NCBI GenBank assembly: GCA_030625885.1
Contig: DAOUPZ010000012.1
Span: 43,216-107,215 of the forward strand
Reading direction: 5' to 3'
DNA from: Clostridia bacterium
GTDB lineage: Bacteria; Bacillota; DAOUPZ01
Length of the DNA: 64,000 bases
In this document: positions 10,923 through 19,076 of the stretch, piece by piece
How positions within the stretch are numbered: the stretch's first letter is position 1
Layout: every line of letters starts with the position of its first letter
Translations under genes and position numbers: made by a program
The notes under the pieces: model-generated
What the model was told of the DNA's origin: nothing
Database searches by the model: none
The model's input: the letters and a program-made list of their open reading frames with translations, nothing else

Positions 10923-11040
10923 TCATCTGATAATCCTTTCAATATTCATCTTTGCATAAACAATTCTGTGTATTTCCACCTCATATTCAGTTACTACATA
11001 GAACACCAGATAGTTTTTTACTGATAAAATTCTATATTCA
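10923..11040 (-). pseudogene. Truncated RelE/ParE-type toxin
   Basis: The frame reads YRILSVKNYLVFYVV and then VEIHRIVYAKMNIERII before TGA. This is the C-terminal half of a RelE/ParE toxin, including its conserved beta strands and terminal helix. No start codon or N-terminal half is present: upstream, the frame runs into the 3' end of the antitoxin gene. A deletion has therefore removed roughly the first half of the toxin and probably altered the antitoxin tail. Confidence 0.7.
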
Positions 11041-11043
11041 GCT

Positions 11044-11328
11044 TTAAGGGGTTCTATGGGTTGATTCAGCAAGCTTTGCCCTTAAATTGGCAAACACTTC
11101 TTCATGTGAAAAACGTTTGTCAGTGGACTTTGCTTCCAACTCTGCTTCCTTCAGTTTAAAATAGATTTCACTTTCAAATAGTTTACGTTCATAGGCTTCA
11201 ATGCTCATTACAACCATATCACCATAACCATTCTTGGTCAAAAACACTGGTTCTGCTGTTTCATGTACAACCCTTGAAATATCAGCAAAATTGTTTCGCA
11301 AATCTGAAACTGGTCTAATATGTGGCAT
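11044..11328 (-). CDS. Phd/YefM-family antitoxin (orphan)
   Basis: The 94-residue protein has the Phd/YefM N-terminal DNA-binding fold (PHIRPVSDLRNNFADIS, then PVFLTKNGYGDMVVMS) and a helical C-terminal tail that would neutralise a RelE/ParE toxin. It starts at ATG 11328 behind AGGGGTG. Its toxin partner immediately downstream is truncated, so the antitoxin is now orphaned. A 10-bp inverted repeat upstream is a likely autoregulatory operator. A related, intact pair occurs at 44136-44709. Confidence 0.88.
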   Translation of the reverse strand: MPHIRPVSDLRNNFADISRVVHETAEPVFLTKNGYGDMVVMSIEAYERKLFESEIYFKLKEAELEAKSTDKRFSHEEVFANLRAKLAESTHRTP

Positions 11329-11348
11329 ATAATCACCCCTTTATTAGT

Positions 11349-11377
11349 TTAGCATAATTTTATCATAATTATGCTAA
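11349..11377. promoter_or_regulatory. Inverted repeat, antitoxin operator
   Basis: TTAGCATAAT, nine bases, ATTATGCTAA: perfect 10-bp arms about 20 bp upstream of the antitoxin start, the usual place of the Phd-type autorepression site. Confidence 0.6.
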
Positions 11378-11673
11378 AACTTCAAATTATATATGCTCAA
11401 TACTATCTCAAATCTTATTTATTATTTGTTTATCAATAACTTCTTTCCTAAATAAATAAAAGATAACTGTATGAAACACAATAAAGTTTTTACATTTAGA
11501 ATGGCTCTGGCAACACGGGGACACACCACTCGTACCTCGCGGAATGTCCCCATCTTTCCTTCGCTTTTCCTGCAAACCTGTAATGTAAGTTTTTTATTGC
11601 GTTACATATAGTTAAACAAAACCAATTATCTTTTATTTAAACGCTACCTACTGCACATCTATCATAACGTTTT
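11378..11673. other. Intergenic region with GC-rich hairpin
   Basis: No gene is visible. At 11517-11551 a GC-rich hairpin (GGGGACA / TGTCCCC arms enclosing ACTCGTACCTCGCGG) stands out from the AT-rich surroundings and looks like a dispersed repeat unit, not a terminator: it lacks a T-run on either strand. Confidence 0.4.
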
Positions 11674-12870
11674 TTATCCTCTATTTTTTCTCTCTTTACA
11701 CGCTTTAATCATTGCCGGTAAAACCTCTGTTACATCTCCAACAATACCATAGTTAGCAATTTTGAAGATAGGCGCCTCTTTATCTTTATTCACCGCGATA
11801 ATAATATCTGTGGTTGACATACCCGCAAGATGTTGAATGGCGCCAGAAATTCCAAATGCAAAATAAACTTTAGGCGCAACCGTCTTTCCTGTCTGCCCAA
11901 CTTGGTGGCTGTAATCAATCCAACCAGCATCAACTAAAGGACGCGAAGCCGCTACAGCTGCGCCCAAAGCATCCGCCAGTTCATTGATAAGCTCTAAGTT
12001 CTTAGCTTCTCCGATCCCTCTACCTGCCGCAACAATAACATCTGCATCAGCTAGATTAATTCCGCTATCTAAGTTGCTTACAACTTCTAAAACTTTTGTA
12101 TTGAGATTCGTAGGAATATTAACCTGCGGTCTAATGACTTCTCCCCTTCGTGAAAAATCCGGTTCAATAGCTTTCATAACCTTAGGTCTTACCGTAGCCA
12201 TTTGTGGTCTATGATTAGGACAAATAATTGAAGCCATGATATTACCGCCAAAAGCCGGTCTAGTTTGAATCAGTATTTTCTCTTCCGGATCTATTTCAAG
12301 CACTGTACAATCTGCTGTAAGTCCCGTATCCAGTCGTGATGCTATTCTTGGAGCCAGTGATCTTCCATATGCCGTAGCACCCAACAGTACAATATCAGGT
12401 TTATATTCAGTTATAAGCTGTGTCATGATGTCGCAATAGCTTTCATCATTAAAATTTGCAAGCGCAGGGTCTTCTATCATATATATTTCATCTGCACCAT
12501 GAGCAATCAGCGTTTTTGCGTTATCCGCTACATTCTCGCCTATTATAACAGCAGAAACTTTAGTTTCAAGATCAGCAGCCAGCTTGCTTGCTATGCCTAA
12601 AAGCTCCAGTGCCACATCCGCTGCCCTATTATTTTTTTGTTCAGCAAAAACCCAAATTCCTTCATATTCTGATAGATCAACAGGCTTTACTTCATCTCGT
12701 GTAAAGTCAATGGCCTCAAATTTACAACTGCTGACACAAGCGCCGCAAAGTGAACAGTTGTCTAAAATTTTGGCTGTTTTGCCTTCCATAACGATTGCCC
12801 CAAAAGGACAGGTACTCACACATTTTTTACAACCGATGCATTTGTCAACTAATATTTTTATATCACCCAT
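11674..12870 (-). CDS. etfA: Electron transfer flavoprotein alpha subunit with ferredoxin domain
   Basis: The 398-residue protein starts with two 4Fe-4S clusters of the CX2CX2CX3C type (Cys11, 14, 17, 21 and Cys39, 42, 45, 49). The EtfA N-terminal fold follows, then the C-terminal FAD domain with GRGIGEAKN, SRPLVDAGW, GQTGKTV and the terminal DVTEVLP segment. EtfA with an N-terminal ferredoxin domain is the form found in the lactate dehydrogenase/Etf complex of Acetobacterium woodii (LctC). It is last in the operon, 16 bp after etfB. The expected role is to pass electrons between the lactate-oxidising flavoprotein, NAD and ferredoxin. Confidence 0.93.
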   Translation of the reverse strand: MGDIKILVDKCIGCKKCVSTCPFGAIVMEGKTAKILDNCSLCGACVSSCKFEAIDFTRDEVKPVDLSEYEGIWVFAEQKNNRAADVALELLGIASKLAADLETKVSAVIIGENVADNAKTLIAHGADEIYMIEDPALANFNDESYCDIMTQLITEYKPDIVLLGATAYGRSLAPRIASRLDTGLTADCTVLEIDPEEKILIQTRPAFGGNIMASIICPNHRPQMATVRPKVMKAIEPDFSRRGEVIRPQVNIPTNLNTKVLEVVSNLDSGINLADADVIVAAGRGIGEAKNLELINELADALGAAVAASRPLVDAGWIDYSHQVGQTGKTVAPKVYFAFGISGAIQHLAGMSTTDIIIAVNKDKEAPIFKIANYGIVGDVTEVLPAMIKACKERKNRG

Positions 12871-12886
12871 GTTCTCCCTCCATTGT

Positions 12887-13681
12887 TCATTCGCACCCTA
12901 GAAAATTTTCTGCTGCAAGTTTCTCCATAAGATCTTTAGCTTGCTGATCAGGCGTACCTTCTAGAATTTGGATTTCCTTATTATATTGAGGTATAAATGT
13001 TCTTACAACTTGGGTTGGTGAACCACTCAAACCGATCAATTGACTATCGGCAGCCACATCCGCGGTAGTCCATATTAGCACCTCTTTTTCCAATGCATTT
13101 TTGAAATGCTTGATAGAAGGAATACGTGGCCTATTAATACCTTTTTCAACTGTAATAACGGCCGGCAACGATAATTCAATGATTTCATATCCGTCATCAA
13201 CCAGTTTCTTTACCCTGATATAGTCGGACCCTATTTCTTCAATATGGCTTACATAGGTACAATGAGAAATACCTAATTTTTCAGCCAGACTGGGTCCGAC
13301 CTGTGCCGTATCTCCATCCGTTGCCTGTTTACCGCATATGATCAGATCAAAATCATTTATTTTCTTTACACCTAACGATAAAGCGTATGCTGTAGCCAAA
13401 GAATCAGCCCCAGCAAATTTTCTATCACTCAGAAGCACCGCATCATCTACGCCTAAAGCCAATATCTCCTTTAGCATTTGTACTGCATCCGGTATGCCCA
13501 TACTCAGTGCAGTAACCTTTCCTCCATAGACATCTTTTATTTTTAACCCTTCCTCTATGGCAAAAGCATCAAAAGGATTAACAACAGACTCAACGCCTTC
13601 TCTAATAATTGTATTTGTTTCGGGATTCATTTTAACCTCAGTCGTATCTGGCACTTGCTTTACACATACAATGATATTCAT
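12887..13681 (-). CDS. etfB: Electron transfer flavoprotein beta subunit
   Basis: The 264-residue protein is EtfB of normal length. It has the N-terminal MNIIVCVKQVPDT motif and the segment CGKQATDGDTAQVGP, which in bifurcating Etf proteins forms the site for the second FAD and NAD. It lies 24 bp after the flavoprotein gene and 16 bp before etfA, so the three are almost certainly one transcript. The cofactor-binding loop places it with electron-bifurcating, not simple, Etf proteins. Confidence 0.95.
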   Translation of the reverse strand: MNIIVCVKQVPDTTEVKMNPETNTIIREGVESVVNPFDAFAIEEGLKIKDVYGGKVTALSMGIPDAVQMLKEILALGVDDAVLLSDRKFAGADSLATAYALSLGVKKINDFDLIICGKQATDGDTAQVGPSLAEKLGISHCTYVSHIEEIGSDYIRVKKLVDDGYEIIELSLPAVITVEKGINRPRIPSIKHFKNALEKEVLIWTTADVAADSQLIGLSGSPTQVVRTFIPQYNKEIQILEGTPDQQAKDLMEKLAAENFLGCE

Positions 13682-13705
13682 GACTTCACCTACTTTTATT
13701 ATTTA

Positions 13706-15277
13706 TTAAAAAAGGTTACCTGGATTCAGTCTAAAATCCACATCAAATAAGGCTTTTAACGCTTTCATTTCGTTTATACCTTCCTCACCAAGCATTTCTT
13801 TGAGTAAGGTTTTTTTCATTTTGCCGATGCCGTGTTCTGCAGAAACCGTTCCTCCCATTTTTATAACTTCGCTCGCCCATTTAGTATATAGAGATTTACC
13901 TTTAGCGTAATCATCTTGATTTCGCGGAAGAATGTTAACATGAACATGGTTATTACCGATATGCCCGAATGTTACAGAGTCGAGTCCTTCTTTTTGCAAG
14001 CATGTATTGTATAAATCAATAATTTCTTCTAATTGTTCATCCGGAACAGCCATATCTGTTCCCAGTTTCGTAAGGTTAGGCTCAGTTTTTCGCCGCTCAT
14101 CAATGAGAAGGTTAACGGATTCAGGTACAGCATGCCTAAAAGCATGTAGCTGCTGCATGGTCTGCGTGTTAAGAGCAAGCCATGTATCTTCTTCCCTCCC
14201 GCCACAAGCAACTATTGCCTTACTTGCTTCTAAAATCATATTTGTAACTGCTTCTTCCAAATCCCCATGATATTCAACATAGACGGCCGTATGAAAATGA
14301 TCCGGCATATCTAATATATCTGAGAATGCAGGTTTTGATTTCTTTTGTTCTCTTAAAAGATTGAGGGCTTTATGGTTAAAGTACTCAATAGAAGCTGGTT
14401 TTTCTTCTTTTTCTCTTACTGCTCTAATATATTTCAAAGCTTTATCTTCGGAAGTAAAAAATGTTGTCAAACAGTAAATATACTTGGGATGAGGCAACAA
14501 CCGCAGATCAATTTCCGTAATGATACCGAGCGTTCCTTCACAACCAATAAATACATCAACCAAGTCCATATCATCTTCTACATAATATCCAGATGCATTT
14601 TTTACGTTAGGCATCATATACTTAGGTACATTTCCTTCAATGGTTCTGCCTGATTCTGTTTTTACTATAAAAGAACGGCCTTGGGTTTTGTGTTCGCCTC
14701 TTCTTACAAAAATCGTATCCCCATCAACTAAAATAATCCGCAATGCTTCAATATGTTTTCGCGTAGAACCGTACTTAAATGAACGTGCGCCTGAAGCGTT
14801 ACAAGCAACCATGCCTCCGATTGAAGCACTTGTTTCCGTAGGATCAGGCGAGAAAAAATATGTCCGCGAATTTTTTAACAACTCCAATGCATCGAGAGAT
14901 TTCTGTGACCAATTACTGACAGCAAATGTCTTTTTAAGCAGTGCTTCTCTAATCTCTGATAGCAACACACCCGTTTGAACTTTAAGTAAAAACGTTTTAA
15001 GATTTTCATCGTAACGCAGGCCTAGAATTTGATCCATTTTGTTAAGGTTTAAAATGTGCCCGCTTTCGGGTGCTGCGCCACCGGCAATACCTGTACGCGC
15101 TCCCTGTACTGTAATTGGAATTTTATCTTGAGATAATGCTGCTAAGATTTCTAAAATCTCATTCTCATCTTTAGGAAAAGAAATGGATTGCGCTGTACCA
15201 GCCAAACGAGATTCGTCTCTTAGATATTCTTCGTATTCTTGCATAGAAGTTCTAATAAGATTATCCACCATCTTCAT
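13706..15277 (-). CDS. FAD-linked lactate/glycolate-type dehydrogenase
   Basis: The 523-residue flavoprotein has a PCMH-type FAD domain (VQGARTGIAGG near 60; VACNASGARSFKYG near 160; GCEGTLGIITE near 240). Its C-terminal half is of the GlcD/DLD type, with FGHIGNNHVHVN and SAEHGIGKMKK carrying the substrate and metal histidines. It is the first gene of the operon with etfB and etfA. Gene content matches the A. woodii lctBCD set, in which lactate oxidation is coupled to NAD by using reduced ferredoxin. Lactate as substrate is inferred; a 2-hydroxyacid such as glycolate or 2-hydroxyglutarate is possible, and the protein is longer than LctD. No permease or racemase gene is adjacent. It starts at ATG 15277 behind AAGGAG. 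Confidence 0.85.
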   Translation of the reverse strand: MKMVDNLIRTSMQEYEEYLRDESRLAGTAQSISFPKDENEILEILAALSQDKIPITVQGARTGIAGGAAPESGHILNLNKMDQILGLRYDENLKTFLLKVQTGVLLSEIREALLKKTFAVSNWSQKSLDALELLKNSRTYFFSPDPTETSASIGGMVACNASGARSFKYGSTRKHIEALRIILVDGDTIFVRRGEHKTQGRSFIVKTESGRTIEGNVPKYMMPNVKNASGYYVEDDMDLVDVFIGCEGTLGIITEIDLRLLPHPKYIYCLTTFFTSEDKALKYIRAVREKEEKPASIEYFNHKALNLLREQKKSKPAFSDILDMPDHFHTAVYVEYHGDLEEAVTNMILEASKAIVACGGREEDTWLALNTQTMQQLHAFRHAVPESVNLLIDERRKTEPNLTKLGTDMAVPDEQLEEIIDLYNTCLQKEGLDSVTFGHIGNNHVHVNILPRNQDDYAKGKSLYTKWASEVIKMGGTVSAEHGIGKMKKTLLKEMLGEEGINEMKALKALFDVDFRLNPGNLF

Positions 15278-15778
15278 CTAATCTCCTTCCCTGATCGTAT
15301 TGCGTCACAACTATTCTTGTTGCACAAAATCACGTCATATCATCACTGCTAGTCATTTTAAAATTAAAACACATTTAACTTATTATATCATATATGAATT
15401 TATGACAAAATATTTTCACTGCTTAATTATTAATTAGTTACTAACATGATACGAAATCAATATCATCTGCTTTTTCCTACTAAAATATTAAGAAACCTTT
15501 GTTTTAACCATCATTCTACTAATGCTTATAACGCAAAAAGAAGCAAAAGGACACCCCCTTCGCTTCTTCCACTTTCATTATTTTAATAATAGATCATTAT
15601 CGGTTGATACGCATCTAAATCCCTCATATGTAGTAATGATGCTATAGGATACAAGTAAACATTTATTCAATGTACTAGGCATTTAAGATTCACACTTCTA
15701 ATAATATAAGTTAATGTACGATTTAAAAAATCATCGTTTTTTATCTTATGGTGTATAGCAAATAAGGGGGAACATACC
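15278..15778. other. Divergent intergenic region between lactate operon and tgl
   Basis: It holds the putative lactate-operon promoter (15382-15408) and a hairpin at about 15538-15571 (arms AGAAGC / GCTTCT with partial inner pairing and T-run on the minus strand). A 34-codon minus-strand frame ends just before the hairpin but has no ribosome site. I see nothing else. Confidence 0.4.
15382..15408 (-). promoter_or_regulatory. Candidate promoter of the lactate dehydrogenase operon
   Basis: On the minus strand TTGTCA (15403-15408) and a perfect TATAAT (15382-15387) are separated by 15 bp, slightly shorter than ideal. It lies about 105 bp upstream of the flavoprotein start. Confidence 0.4.
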
Positions 15779-16534
15779 ATGATCAAAATCTCAGATTATG
15801 TAACGCCTGCGCATCATATTCTCAATCAATATGAATTTAGCCCAATTGAAAAATTAATGATCCAAAAAATAGATTCAAGTCCTAAAATTTATCATTATAC
15901 TTCATTTGCTCAGTTTAAATTTGAACTCACTTTGCGCGTGAATATTATTGACGCCGCTAAAGCGCTTAATAAAAGTCGTTTGAAATTTAAAACATTTGGT
16001 GAGGCTATGTGTAATCCCAAGTACTGGATTCTCACTGATGAAGGCGGGTTTAAATTAAGGGGTGATGTAGAGGCATCTGATGCAATTATAGATATTTTTA
16101 TGAACGGCTATAAATATGGTACGGAATGTTCTACAGCCATTGTCATTGTATTTTACAAAGCCGTTTTAAGTACGTTGGGTCCAACACTTTTCAATGAATA
16201 TTTTTCAAATTTATATTTAATGGACTGGAAAAATATTGACGATGATCTTGGTATTCGTTCATATCAAAATGAACGCTTCTATTTTCCAGGTGATTGCAGA
16301 TATTTCGATAATCCGGATGTATCCTCCCGCACGCCTTACTGGCAAGGTGAAAATGTCATTGACCTTGGTTATGATCTTTATTATGGTCATGGTATCGGAA
16401 TAAAATCAGCTGATAAAATGATTTACATTTTGAATAAGTTTAGAAAAAAAGATGCAACCGTATCCGCTTACTTAACAGGCACTGTTGTCCGACTCAATTT
16501 TAGACACCTCTTCAATCTATATCAAGCCCTATAA
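15779..16534 (+). CDS. tgl: Protein-glutamine gamma-glutamyltransferase (spore coat transglutaminase)
   Basis: The 251-residue protein closely follows Bacillus Tgl in length and motif order: FELTLRVNIIDAAKAL near 48-63, the active-site segment ECSTAIV with Cys117, then GDCRYFDNPD, WQGENVIDLG, YYGHGIGI, and SAYLTGTVVRL near the end. The enzyme cross-links coat proteins through Lys-Gln isopeptide bonds in the maturing spore, so this gene marks the organism as spore-forming. The start ATG has AAGGGGG upstream. In Bacillus the gene is under a late mother-cell sigma factor; I could not identify such a promoter with confidence. Confidence 0.95.
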   Translation: MIKISDYVTPAHHILNQYEFSPIEKLMIQKIDSSPKIYHYTSFAQFKFELTLRVNIIDAAKALNKSRLKFKTFGEAMCNPKYWILTDEGGFKLRGDVEASDAIIDIFMNGYKYGTECSTAIVIVFYKAVLSTLGPTLFNEYFSNLYLMDWKNIDDDLGIRSYQNERFYFPGDCRYFDNPDVSSRTPYWQGENVIDLGYDLYYGHGIGIKSADKMIYILNKFRKKDATVSAYLTGTVVRLNFRHLFNLYQAL

Positions 16535-16607
16535 CTTTTAATATGAAATATAATGAAAAGATTCAGGCATATAATTAAGTGTATCATAAAATATTTTTTA
16601 GAAAGGG

Positions 16608-17006
16608 ATGGTTGAGATAAAACATAAGATATTAGTCATTATTTTAATTGGATTACTTTGTACAATTGGTCTTTTTATATTGTATCAAGAAAACCAAGGA
16701 TGTTTAGGTCATTCAGAACAACAGATTGCAGAAAAGGATTTGATAAAAGTAAAAGTTGAAAAAGGTATGCATGAAATGTTAACTGGTAAAATTAAAGAAA
16801 TAAAGGTGAGAGATGGTAAAAGATCATTATTAATCGAGGATGAAAAGGATCATGAATATATTTTTCATATAAATGAACATACTATTGTGTTAACTTTTGA
16901 AAAGCTAAAAGAGGGTCAGGATGTAGATATAATTTTTAATGGTATTTTAACAAGAAGTATACCGCCCCAGGGAAATGCAATTATAGTAAATGGATTAAAA
17001 TTATAA
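16608..17006 (+). CDS. Small membrane-anchored protein, unknown
   Basis: The 132-residue product has one N-terminal transmembrane segment (about 8-25) followed by a beta-rich domain (LTGKIKEIKVRDGKR onward) that looks like a small OB- or DUF3221-like fold. The ATG at 16608 directly abuts AGAAAGGG, too close for efficient initiation, so the real start may be unusual. A terminator follows at 17071. It may be co-transcribed with tgl, 73 bp upstream. The function is not known. Confidence 0.6.
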   Translation: MVEIKHKILVIILIGLLCTIGLFILYQENQGCLGHSEQQIAEKDLIKVKVEKGMHEMLTGKIKEIKVRDGKRSLLIEDEKDHEYIFHINEHTIVLTFEKLKEGQDVDIIFNGILTRSIPPQGNAIIVNGLKL

Positions 17007-17070
17007 CAGATATTTTTAAGCGCATTTGTATTCTAAGTATATGTTTTTATACATTTTAAATATTTCAATA

Positions 17071-17107
17071 AAGCGTAGGTCGGTTCTCCTGCTTCCATCC
17101 TACGCTT
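17071..17107 (+). terminator. Terminator after the tgl-side genes
   Basis: Arms AAGCGTAGG (17071-17079) and CCTACGCTT (17099-17107) are followed by TTG on the plus strand. It is probably the terminator of the 16608 gene. Confidence 0.6.
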
Positions 17108-17144
17108 TTGAAATACCTAGAATTCTTGCTTTTCTGGGCATAAA

Positions 17145-17182
17145 AACACGTCTAATCCAAGTCATCTCAGATTAGACGTGTT
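17145..17182 (-). terminator. Terminator of the UPF0316 gene
   Basis: Thirteen-base arms AACACGTCTAATC / GATTAGACGTGTT are followed on the minus strand by TTTT. It lies 37 bp past the stop of the gene at 17219. Confidence 0.8.
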
Positions 17183-17218
17183 GTCAATAACCCTGTTCAC
17201 ATAGATAGGCTGAATGGG

Positions 17219-17758
17219 TTAAACTGCCTTTATTCTTGTAGCAGTAATTTTACCTTCTACTTTATTTAGATTTTTAATCTTTAAAGTTGGATCTTTTACA
17301 CCACACTCATCCATAATATCTTCAAGTACTTTGAATTCTTTTCTTTTTATAACCACCTCTACCTTGTATCTTCTATCCCCATTATTTCCTCGAGCTAAAA
17401 AATTATTAACTGTATAGCCTTCTTCCCTAAGCTGTTCTGCTATTTTAATCATCTTATTTTTATTATTTAAAAATACATCTACTTCTAAAATACCCAGGGC
17501 AAGTCGTTCTTCGATTTTACCACCGATAAAAACACCTAGTGTTTTCCCTAGAGCATATGCAATTGCAAAATGAATGCCTTCTGAGCTCGTTACCTTACCA
17601 AGTACTGTTGCAAAAATAATAGCATCTATAAACACTAAAAAATAAACCGGGTTCATAATGTTCTTTGCCAGCAATATACTCTTCAATGTTGCTAAAATAT
17701 TCGTTAGTGCTGTTATTAAGAACAAGCCGATCAGCGTGAATATTATTTGTTGTGTCAT
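17219..17758 (-). CDS. UPF0316 membrane protein (DUF5698 plus DUF2179)
   Basis: The 179-residue protein has three hydrophobic segments (about 5-25, 38-58, 65-85) of the DUF5698 type. A cytoplasmic DUF2179-like regulatory domain follows from about 100 to the end, with REEGYTVNNFLARGNNGDR typical of the family (Bacillus YebE). The biochemical role is not established. It is monocistronic, with its own terminator. Confidence 0.85.
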   Translation of the reverse strand: MTQQIIFTLIGLFLITALTNILATLKSILLAKNIMNPVYFLVFIDAIIFATVLGKVTSSEGIHFAIAYALGKTLGVFIGGKIEERLALGILEVDVFLNNKNKMIKIAEQLREEGYTVNNFLARGNNGDRRYKVEVVIKRKEFKVLEDIMDECGVKDPTLKIKNLNKVEGKITATRIKAV

Positions 17759-17858
17759 TAATACACCTCCCTCTATAATTTCTAATTATCTTTTAATATA
17801 ATCGAATATGTTTGTTCGTATTTTATTTCTTCCATGTAAGTATTACATAACAAAAAAA

Positions 17859-17880
17859 GCTAACATAGCAGTATGTTAGC
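17859..17880 (-). terminator. Rho-independent terminator
   Basis: Arms GCTAACATA / TATGTTAGC with a 4-base loop are followed by seven T on the minus strand. The stop codon of the small frame at 17876-18004 lies inside it. Confidence 0.75.
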
Positions 17881-18004
17881 AAAAATCAATCAATGTATTC
17901 AATAACGCCATTACTAAACCTAAAATCGTTGCACAAAATATGTAACTATTATTACTAGCGTATAATAGTAAACATCCTGTACAAAATTTGCGAGGATTAA
18001 TCAT
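17876..18004 (-). CDS. Possible 42-residue small protein
   Basis: From ATG 18004 the frame gives a Cys-containing (FCTGC), mostly hydrophobic peptide with one likely membrane segment (CATILGLVMALLNTLIDF), ending exactly in a strong terminator. The perfect placement of the terminator is the main argument for it. There is no Shine-Dalgarno site, which argues against it. Confidence 0.3.
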   Translation of the reverse strand: MINPRKFCTGCLLLYASNNSYIFCATILGLVMALLNTLIDFC

Positions 18005-18191
18005 GTAATTATTTATTTTAATAATTCGTATTGAAAATTCAAGAATAAAACAAATCTACTTTATTATCAGATATTTTAGGAGTATCTAATATTCACTAAG
18101 GAAAGCATCTTCATGATAATTTTTAAACTAACGATAAGATTATTACAAAAAATAATTTGACTATACATTAATCAGCTTTGTCCAAATACTA

Positions 18192-18229
18192 AACTAACCT
18201 ATGTATTATAACACATACATAGGTTAGTT
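18192..18229 (-). terminator. Terminator of the lipoprotein pair
   Basis: Fourteen-base perfect arms (AACTAACCTATGTA / TACATAGGTTAGTT), 46 bp past the stop of the 18275 gene, with a moderately T-rich flank on the minus strand. Confidence 0.6.
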
Positions 18230-18274
18230 ACAAATTAACTTTTTCCCAATATCTTAACTATCTTTGACAAGGTA

Positions 18275-19042
18275 TTACTCATAATAGGTCTTTTCGGTTT
18301 CATTTATCATATATTCGCCCTCTGACATCTGAATAAACAAGCCACTTTCTAGGATTTTATCAACTGCAACTTTAAAATCTTCGATTTCATTATAAAAGTC
18401 AAAGTCTTTTATATCCTGTGTAAACATATGTCCATCAGTAGAGATATTTTTTAAATACCAGAAAAATGTGTCCTCATAAAAATCAATGGGATAACCTTGA
18501 TCTGCTTTATAAGTTGGATTTTTTTCGCCATTTAATGAAATGATTTTTTTAGCTTCAACAGATACCCCCATTTCTTCATGGCGGTTAAAACTATTTTTAT
18601 CTACCTCTACCTCTATATCTATATTGCTGTTATACTCATCTTTTAAGACAGCATTGACGTACATTTGATATGTAAAGTAACTTCTTTGCAGATAATCCTC
18701 TACAGATATATTACTTAGATAGATTTCGTTTGCATTTTCACCCTGTACATTGATATCATCTTCTAACAAAACACCGCCGCCAATGTCATTACTTATAAAT
18801 TTACCTTTTAACGTCATTGTCTCCTCTTGATTTTCTGCATCATTTTCATCTTGTGCCTCAGCAATTTCATTATTGTTGTTACTGTTATCATTACTTTGCT
18901 CACTTTTCATTTCAGCTTCCATTTCTGCTCTTATCTCTGCTTTTAGCTCCTCTTCTGTTTTTTGGCTTGTTGTTTCAGAAGAACACCCAACTACCGTTAA
19001 CATAAGCATTAAAACAAGTAATAAACCAATTATTCTTTTCAT
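18275..19042 (-). CDS. Lipoprotein, paralogous N-terminus with next gene
   Basis: The 255-residue product has a lipoprotein signal (lipobox TVVGC, Cys20), then TTSQKTEEELKAEIRAEMEA, a charged helical linker, then an Asp/Asn/Glu-rich segment and a unique C-terminal domain. It lies 34 bp behind the 19077 lipoprotein gene in the same operon. The signal and linker are nearly the same as in that gene while the C-terminal domains do not align, so the pair shares an export and linker module with different cargo domains. I do not recognise the domain. Confidence 0.8.
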   Translation of the reverse strand: MKRIIGLLLVLMLMLTVVGCSSETTSQKTEEELKAEIRAEMEAEMKSEQSNDNSNNNNEIAEAQDENDAENQEETMTLKGKFISNDIGGGVLLEDDINVQGENANEIYLSNISVEDYLQRSYFTYQMYVNAVLKDEYNSNIDIEVEVDKNSFNRHEEMGVSVEAKKIISLNGEKNPTYKADQGYPIDFYEDTFFWYLKNISTDGHMFTQDIKDFDFYNEIEDFKVAVDKILESGLFIQMSEGEYMINETEKTYYE

Positions 19043-19076
19043 AAAAAAATCCCCCTCGCTGTCCTAATTTATAAAC

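Larger units (their letters stand above)
17759..18274. other. Intergenic region with two terminators and a small frame
   Basis: This 516-bp region holds a perfect hairpin at 17859-17880, a 42-codon frame ending inside that hairpin, and a second perfect hairpin at 18192-18229. The remainder is AT-rich without further structure. Confidence 0.4.

Noticed and set aside
11517..11551. GC-rich hairpin considered as the etfA terminator
   Set aside because: No T-run follows on either strand; a dispersed repeat is more likely.
15590..15720. A 34-codon minus-strand frame ahead of a hairpin
   Set aside because: No ribosome site and no recognisable composition; the hairpin itself is imperfect.
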